Shown here: piece after piece, positions 57,617 to 64,000 of the stretch
Layout of the letters: every line of letters starts with the position of its first letter
Numbering within the stretch: position 1 is the stretch's first letter
Source: Prostheceraeus crozeri
Lineage: Eukaryota > Platyhelminthes > Polycladida > Euryleptidae
Assembly (NCBI GenBank): GCA_907163375.1
Contig: CAJQUW010000464.1
Coordinates: 1 to 64,000 of the forward strand
DNA: 64,000 nucleotides
Reading direction: 5' to 3'
The notes under the pieces: generated by a model
What the model saw: the letters and a program-made list of their open reading frames with translations, nothing else
Database searches by the model: none
Told to the model about the DNA's origin: nothing
Translations under genes and position numbers: made by a program

Positions 57617-60600
57617 ATGGTAAGTTAAAGATTTCCTCTCTCATCTCCCTCAAACGTGTGACTAATAGCATCTTCCTCAATTTCAGGCATCAACTTCATC
57701 ACCAACGCCCTCCCTTCTCGAGGAAAGTTTAGAGTTATTGAGTCAAGGTAGGTTGTAACACTACACTGAGGCTTGAACAGAGATGATAGAATGATTTCTC
57801 TTTCAGGTGATGTGAGTTCCAGCTCAGAACTGTCGCGACATGGCAACGAGTGGGAATGTGCTGACTGTGGGCACATCTTCACGAGGAAATGGGATCTCAC
57901 CCGACACATCAAGCGAGGTGTTTGTCGACCTAAGCCGGCATCAATCTCCGGAGGTGGGGATGATTCTGTTAACGTCGTCTCCTTTTCTTGCGACTTGTGC
58001 GCTCAGTCTTTCGAGACACGTTTTGAACTATCTTCGCACAGACTTCAACATACACACACGAACGATACCTACACCAACGGTACCTCCTCTATCCGACTCA
58101 CTGAAGTGTCCATAAATAATTTAGTGAGGAACTACCAGATGGACTCCTCAGAAACCATTGCTAACTTTGAGGAATGGTTTCATCAAAATTCATCATTGAT
58201 AGAAGCGCTCTTCAACAATTTAGACAATTTTAGGATGAAGGCGCTCATCTATCTTAAAATAAAATATGTAAAAATCGACCACCATACTGGACAAATAATA
58301 GAGAGGTTGGAGTTTCACATACCCTCCTCTCCTGCAACCGAGGTTGTAGACTATGAGTCTTGGATAAATTTTCACATCCAAGGATTAAAATTAAATATTG
58401 ATAAATTTAACGAGCGCGATAGCGGTCTCATTTTTGACGGCATTGAGTCCGCCTTATTTAAAATCAGTTTATTAGGAAATCATAGTGGTCGAGGCTCCTT
58501 TAAACTTCCAAAAATTTTAAAAAACAAAACAGCAGTCATTAATGTCGATTGCGAATCGCAATGTTTTAAATATGCTGTCCTCTCCATTCTCCACTATAAT
58601 GATATCAATGCGAATCGAAATCGCGCATATAGCTATAGGCAGTGGGAGAATGAATTAAACTTCGATGACTGTAATAGTGACGATATGAAAATTAAAGATA
58701 TAGAAAAATTTGAAAAATTGAACAACATTAAAATAGTTCTCCATGTTTGGGAAAAGGGATTGAAGGGTGTGCGCTACAACTCGCGTTCGAGTTGTTATGA
58801 CCACGTTGTCAACCTTTTATTAGTAAGACAGGATGATAGTGAGGAATGGCACTACTGCGGCATTCCCAAAATTTCTCGCTTATACCACCACTTAAGAAAT
58901 TCTACCTCATCAGAGATTTATTACTGTGACAGATGCATTCGGAACTTTAGGAGTAAAAACAAATTTGAAACTCATTATGAGTGGTGTAAGCGAGGTAAAC
59001 TGCAAATGGAACGCATGCCCAAAGATAAGGAGTTTTCATATAGAGAGAATGGCGATGAACTAAGTCCTCTTCGTGTCATCTATGCTGACATCGAATGTTA
59101 TATCGATGATAACATCCATCGACCAGCAGCCATTTCCTGCTATGAAGTATGGCATGACCATTTCCAAAATAGAAAAAATAAAATGCACGTCTGGCAAGGT
59201 GAGGATTGTATTTACCAATTCCTACAATTCCTCAAACAGGCTGTAAAATTTCAGCAAAAGTATGATGGTGAACTCTATCGCAGATCATTGCATATGACAG
59301 CAGATGATCAAGTAAAATTTGATAGTTGCAACGTTTGCCCCAACTGTAGGAAAACATTTGATGATGATAAGATTAAGAAAGTGCGCGACCATGATCACAT
59401 CACTGGTAAATTTAGAAACGCACTATGTTCAAAATGCAATTTTTCACTTAGGATGAAACGGCGTACATTACCCGTCATTTTCCATAATTTCAAGGGCTAC
59501 GATAGCCATATGATAATAAAAGGAGGTTTAGGTCAAATGAAAGAGTGGAAGCTTGATGTAATAGCACAAACGAGAGAGAAGTTTATGGCCATGACAGCAA
59601 AAGTGCCTGTCGATAAAACTAAAGAAAATAAGACGGTCTATTTTGATATAAAATTTTTAGATTCCTACCAATTTATGACTGCATCACTGGCCTCTCTCGT
59701 ACAAAATCTAAAGTCTCTTCCACTAACACAAAATCTTAAGAAACAATATCCAAATCTAACCGATGAAGTCATCACACGGAAAGGAGTCTTTCCATATGCA
59801 TATTTTGATGCGATTAGTAAACTCGGCGAGACTTCTCTTCCGCCCATAGATAAATTTAAAAATGATTTGATCGGCGCAGAATGTAAGACCGAAGATTATG
59901 AACATGCACAAGATGCATGGATAAAATTTGACTGCCATACATTTGGCGAATATATGATTGCCTATCTTAAGTTAGATGTATTTTTGCTGGCTGATGTATT
60001 TCAGGAGTTTCGACGAGTGGCATTAGAAGAAGATAAGTTAGATCCCGTCCACTTTGTCAGTCTACCAGCCATGTCATTTAAGTCTGCTTTTAAAATGACT
60101 GGTGAGACCATTCATCTCTTACAAGATCCAGAGATGTATAATTTATTTGAGCGAGGAATTCGCGGTGGTCTCACATTTGTAAATAAACATAGGTTAAAAT
60201 CAAAAATAGTAGGCGATGATCAGACTCATCTTAAGTATTATGACCAAAATAATTTGTATGGTAGTTCATTATCCAAACCGCTACCTCACTCTGAGTTTAG
60301 CTGGTTAGATGATAGTGAAATTCAACATTTCTCCAACCCTTCTAACATACTAGCAATCCCAGATGAAGGTGATTGGGGATATTATTTTGAGATAGATCTA
60401 ATCTATCCAAATAATATTAAACATAAAACCGTAGATTTTCCACTCGCACCCGAATCAGGTGAAGTGAGTAAAGATATGTTTTCCGACTTTATGAAACAAT
60501 TTCATAAAGATTTAGAATCATGTGGACAACCCAAGTATAAGCCTTGCCGCAAACTTTTGCTCACTCAATATGATAAAGAAAACTATCTAGTTCACTTTAG

Positions 60601-61591
60601 CATCTTAAAATTTTATTTAGAAATGGGCATGATTTTAAAAAGAGTTCACCGCATTATTAAATTTAGACAGAAAGCCTTCCTCAAACCCTACATAGATAGT
60701 AACAGCCAGAAACGTGCACTAGCCCAAAATAATTTTGAAAAAGATTTTTATAAATATAAGAACAACAGTCTATTTGGTAAGACGATGGAGGATGTTAGAA
60801 AGCGCGTAAACTACAAACTAGTTAATGATGATCAAAAGTATCACAAATTGACCTCATCACCTCTATTCATCGATAGAGACATTATCGATGAGGATCTTGT
60901 AGGTATTAAAATGATAAAATCTGAAGTTGAGTTGTGCAAACCCATCTATATTGGTCAAGCTGTTCTAGATTACTCCAAGCTTGAAATGTATCAACTCTTC
61001 TATAAAATACTAAAACCGTGTCCTCTCGTAAAAGAGGTTCGTTTGTTGGGTGGTGACACAGATAGTTTCTTCTTAGGTATTACCACTCAAAAAGATTTAA
61101 ATTTTAATGAAGTAGGAAAATCTTTAGAAAGATATTTTGATACATCAAATTATCCTACTGATCATCCACTATACTCCATCAAAAATAAGGCCAAACTTGG
61201 TTGTTTTAAGGATGAGACAGCAGGGAAGGAGATAGCTGAAATGATTCTCCTCCGCCCTAAAATGTATTCTATGAAATTAAAGGATAGTGATGATAGCATT
61301 AAGCGCGCTAAAGGCATATCAAGATCATTGGTCTCTAACATGAAACATAAAAATTTCAAGGGAGCCTATAGAAATAAAAATATAACGTTTGTCAATATGA
61401 CAATCTTAAAATCTAAGTCGCATGAGATCAAAACTCATACTTTTAGGAAACGGGCGCTTTCAGCATGGGAGGATAAGAGGTGCTGGCTAGAACACAACAT
61501 ATCTCTTCCACATGGACATCCTGACACAAACATACCACCACCCAAAAGAATTAAACTCACACTACCACATTCAGGAGACGTCTTAGCATAA
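57617..61591 (+). CDS. POLB: Element E protein-primed DNA polymerase B, copy C
   Basis: It looks whole. Exon 1 ends exactly after the ATG (intron 57620-57686); exon 2 is 57687-57747; a second intron is 57748-57806; the main exon runs to 61591. Approximate positions are counted from 57773. Zinc fingers: CADCGHIFTRKWDLTRHIK (27-50), CDLCAQSFETRFELSSH (73-90), and YYCDRCIRNFRSKNKFETHY (about 382). Exonuclease I: VIYADIECYID (about 437). Endonuclease VII-like: CPNCRKTF to KVRDHDHITGKFRNALCSKC (520-550). Exonuclease II: FHNFKGYDSHM (about 572). Exonuclease III: YLKLDVFLLADVF (about 730). Motif A: YYDQNNLYGSSLSK (about 822). Motif B: NNSLFGKTMEDVRKR (about 995). Motif C: LGGDTDSFFLGI (about 1093). 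It would replicate linear element DNA from a protein primer. Confidence 0.92.
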
Positions 61592-61796
61592 TCATCCTTA
61601 ACTTAGTATTTTGATGTTGATTTCTGTAGATAAACATTGTTGTTTTATGTATCGCATGAGATTGTTTTTTCCTTGTGAATATGTGTCCACATCTGTACAT
61701 TCCCCATGTGATGACTTTTCCACTGAAAGACATTTTTCCTATCCCTGTATATTTCCACCCTTCACGAAGTAAAAAGACTTTTTGTATATAGCAATG

Positions 61797-61881
61797 TTTA
61801 TTGAAGTGCGCTCATGTATATATTTTCAGTGGATGTTGTATAAAGTCTATTGCTTCACATTCATGTACATATTTCAATAAA
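61797..61881. terminator. Poly(A) signals between convergent polymerase and penton-like genes, copy C
   Basis: TTTATT at 61797-61802 is AATAAA on the minus strand; AATAAA on the plus strand is at 61876-61881. As in copy B, the polymerase ends in conventional poly(A) signals and not in a histone-type stem-loop. Confidence 0.55.
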
Positions 61882-61896
61882 TGTTGTATAAAGACT

Positions 61897-63447
61897 TCAC
61901 TTTGTTTTCCGAAACACTAACGTTATGAGGGATTTAGTATCTTTCACGTGGATGCACTCTTGTAAACCATTGGTAATTTTGATAGCAATAGAGGGTATAG
62001 TTTGTTTGACGACGGGATGATAGAAAATAGATTCAAACATCTTCTCGACTATTCCATATGAAGCGTCTTTATCATGAATGAAATCACGTAAAATGTATTC
62101 TTTTTTCTCACCAACAGAAATAGGTAGAATCAAATCACTTTGAATGTAAAGGTGCTGTTCATGTTTATCAAGTGTCATTGGTGTTTCTATACCAATCGTA
62201 TGCGCAGCAGCAAACACAGTTTGTAGCATTGAAAAACCAAAGAGTTTTTTCAAATTTTTACTCAATTGACATTGAATGTCATCACCCAGTCTCAGAACAA
62301 CGCGTTGATTTTCAATTGAAAACGAAATGTGGTGTGTCTTTACATCATATTTACTTTTCATCACATGCTTCAACTTCTGTTGTATATAAGGATTTACTAC
62401 ATGAATGAAGCTTTCAACTGTATGATATAGACGCGGCATTATATTGATAGCAACTTTAGATTCTTCATAAGACTGGTAAATTTTCTTGATGCGATCGCCA
62501 TAGATGTCCACCCACCATTCATCATTAACTGAATCAGCTTTAGTGTGATATTCATGAGAACCATACACCACACCGCTTCCAATAATAGGTGTATAATGTC
62601 TTACAAAATGACGCAAGGTTGGAGAGAAATAAACTGTAAGTTTGTCATTATATTTCTGAATAACCAACTTATTTTTGTTCGCCATAATTTTCTCTCCATA
62701 CTTCTTACCCACAGTCTCATTCCATCGTTTTACTAACTCAATAAGTGATAAAGGTTGAACACCACGCTTTTTCAAAATGATGCGTTCTTCACATTCTACA
62801 ACATCTTCATCAAATATTTTAAATCTATAATGAAATTTGTTGATTCGATTTGAATAAACTTTTTTAACATTTGCAGTAGCAATTGACGTTAGATGTAGTC
62901 CATGACCAAAACCAAGATGTGGATAGAATTCATTATCCAACCTCAGCGTAAGACCTTTAGTAAAAGAATGAAAGCGGAGGAACTGTCTCCCACTCCAATG
63001 ATAGATAGTAAACTCATAAGCTTTCTGATTTTTATTCTTCATGATGGAAGTATTACCACTGTTGAATGCCTTAATAATTTTCTCATTCCCAAATGGTTCA
63101 TAAGAATCTGATTTTATCTGAATCCATTCATAGTTCCACTTTCCATCTGATGTTAAATTGTATGGGAACTGAAATGCATTATTCATCGTTATTCCATCAT
63201 GGGTGCGAGGAGTCAATATCATTTCTTCCAAATCATTCACATTCTGAATATTGCTATCATAGCAAATACTAGAAACGCCAACCTCCCATTCACCTTCTAA
63301 ATGCAGTGGCCGATTTAATTCTACTCGATAGTCTGATGGTTTATTTTTGGGAAATTTATTCATAGAAGCATTACTGGGCAAGTAGATTAGAAACGAGTCC
63401 TTATTTTCACTTTCCATATTATTCACATTGGAAAAATATATTAGCAT
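61897..63447 (-). CDS. Element E penton-like minor capsid protein 1, copy C
   Basis: 516 aa, looks whole. The likely start is MESENKDSFLIYLPSNASMN. The N-terminal signature KPSDYRVELNRPLHLEGEWE continues VGVSSICYDSN; the centre has FTIYHWSGRQFLRFHSFTKG; the C-terminal half has ISFSIENQRVVLRLGDDIQC, LFGFSMLQTVFAAAHTIGIE and YIQSDLILPISVGEKKEYIL. The C-terminal half parallels the neighbour gene (ISFSEKEGTLSLTI, DILGFDQ), so the two are ancient paralogues. Inferred to be a vertex or minor capsid protein. Confidence 0.7.
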   Translation of the reverse strand: MLIYFSNVNNMESENKDSFLIYLPSNASMNKFPKNKPSDYRVELNRPLHLEGEWEVGVSSICYDSNIQNVNDLEEMILTPRTHDGITMNNAFQFPYNLTSDGKWNYEWIQIKSDSYEPFGNEKIIKAFNSGNTSIMKNKNQKAYEFTIYHWSGRQFLRFHSFTKGLTLRLDNEFYPHLGFGHGLHLTSIATANVKKVYSNRINKFHYRFKIFDEDVVECEERIILKKRGVQPLSLIELVKRWNETVGKKYGEKIMANKNKLVIQKYNDKLTVYFSPTLRHFVRHYTPIIGSGVVYGSHEYHTKADSVNDEWWVDIYGDRIKKIYQSYEESKVAINIMPRLYHTVESFIHVVNPYIQQKLKHVMKSKYDVKTHHISFSIENQRVVLRLGDDIQCQLSKNLKKLFGFSMLQTVFAAAHTIGIETPMTLDKHEQHLYIQSDLILPISVGEKKEYILRDFIHDKDASYGIVEKMFESIFYHPVVKQTIPSIAIKITNGLQECIHVKDTKSLITLVFRKTK

Positions 63448-63456
63448 ACGTTTGCA

Positions 63457-64000
63457 TTAACTCTTCATTCGGAAATGGAGTGTGATACTTGTCACAGCAT
63501 CTTTATGAAAAGGAATCAACGCACCAGCATCGTCATAAATGGCAATATCAATTTGTGGGATGTAGTTTGATTTCAGCTTTGTATAATGCACTTTCTTGAA
63601 AGTATGCTCAGATAAAATACTGCAGCTTTTTGGCTGGTATGGTATCATTGCTAGCAATGGAGCTTCAACATCTCCCACACGTACATCTTCACCAATATTG
63701 GAATATATCTGAAAATAGTTAATACGACGCGATAGTGACATGTCTGCGCTAGCTTTGGTTACAGTACCACTTTTAAAGATATTTTGATCAAAACCCAAAA
63801 TGTCCATTAGAGTTTTATCCATAATTAGTTCAATACCTTTTCCACTTATAGTGAGAGACAAAGTACCTTCTTTTTCAGAAAATGAAATATGTTGCTCATT
63901 AATCACTTCATTTAAATAATCTACAACCAATTTAACCGAAGTAATAATGCGAGGCATCAACACTCTTGTTTCATGTAAGATACCACCTAAAGACTCTACA
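63457..64000 (-). CDS. Element E penton-like minor capsid protein 2, copy C, cut by the window edge
   Basis: The C-terminal 181 codons are present; the frame is open to the last base of the window and matches copy B (GGILHETRVLMPRIITSVKL, ISFSEKEGTLSLTISGKGIE, MDILGFDQNIFKSG, IPQIDIAIYDDAGALIPFHK) almost perfectly. The stop is 9 bases from the start of the next gene. Confidence 0.7.
   Translation of the reverse strand, partial: VESLGGILHETRVLMPRIITSVKLVVDYLNEVINEQHISFSEKEGTLSLTISGKGIELIMDKTLMDILGFDQNIFKSGTVTKASADMSLSRRINYFQIYSNIGEDVRVGDVEAPLLAMIPYQPKSCSILSEHTFKKVHYTKLKSNYIPQIDIAIYDDAGALIPFHKDAVTSITLHFRMKS

Larger units (their letters stand above)
50675..64000 (+). mobile_element. Element E, copy C: capsid-bearing Polinton-like element, continues beyond the window
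   Basis: The left end AGTAGTAAGAAAACGGCGAA matches copy A. Gene order equals copy B as far as the window goes: array, leader, coiled-coil gene, 88- and 84-codon genes, small minus gene, spliced polymerase B, and two penton-like minus genes (the second cut by the window edge). Every gene seen reads whole, including a 1,272-codon main polymerase exon. Corresponding positions are about 19.6 kb from copy B, but the two are separated by 3 kb of host DNA, so this is not a simple head-to-tail pair. It may be the youngest copy. Confidence 0.85.

Noticed and set aside
32197-64000. Copies B and C as a head-to-tail concatemer of one viral genome
   Set aside because: Corresponding genes are 19.6 kb apart, but copy B ends inside its capsid gene in unrelated GC-rich and host sequence, and both have separate left ends.

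Overview
The window is eukaryotic, almost certainly from an invertebrate animal. It has GT-AG introns, AATAAA signals, TATA boxes followed about 30 bases later by TCA-type initiators, mariner and piggyBac transposons, and little host coding sequence. I could not identify the species. Nearly everything recognisable belongs to two kinds of capsid-bearing, virus-like element, nested and repeated, with stretches of host DNA between them (about 1.4-2.8, 27.0-32.2 and 47.7-50.7 kb).

Element 1 (3780-23663) is a Polinton/Maverick with a 6-bp target duplication (ATTACG), long inverted repeats and the family gene set: protein-primed DNA polymerase B, a retroviral-type integrase with a phospholipase A2-like N-terminal part, adenain-like protease, packaging ATPase, double-jelly-roll major capsid, penton-like minor capsid, and membrane or other virion proteins. 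It also has a tail-fibre-like coiled-coil gene and a possible sliding-clamp-like gene. It is a fossil: several genes are broken, a piggyBac transposon splits the integrase gene, and a second piggyBac-like insert carrying a mariner remnant sits in the left inverted repeat. Small GC-rich double hairpins lie in frame inside several of its AT-rich genes.

Element 2 ('E') occurs as copy A (2795-27022, rearranged, with the Polinton inside its first promoter), copy B (32197 to about 47600) and copy C (50675 to the window edge). An opposite-facing array at 1-1410 may be the end of a further copy. Order in B and C: a terminal array of about 300-bp and 64-bp repeats with C-runs; a TATA promoter and spliced leader; a zinc-binding coiled-coil gene; two small genes of 88 and 84 codons; a small minus-strand gene; a spliced DNA polymerase B gene; two minus-strand penton-like genes. 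In B these are followed by two small plus-strand genes, a TATA-binding-protein-like gene, an adenain-like protease and a capsid gene resembling animal proteins annotated 'F54H12.2-like'. The polymerase of C looks whole; that of B is broken.

The most unusual system is in E. Each of its first three genes ends in a conserved module of about 140 bp containing GGCTCTCTTAAGGGCC followed by ACC, which fits the replication-dependent histone mRNA 3' stem-loop at 15 of 16 positions and is unchanged in all seven copies. Its polymerase and structural genes use ordinary AATAAA signals. With a TBP-like gene and uniform TATA+TCA promoters, E appears to have two 3'-end modes (perhaps S-phase and late) and part of its own transcription machinery. 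Copies B and C are nearly identical in some blocks but clearly diverged across the small minus gene and polymerase, which suggests recombination.
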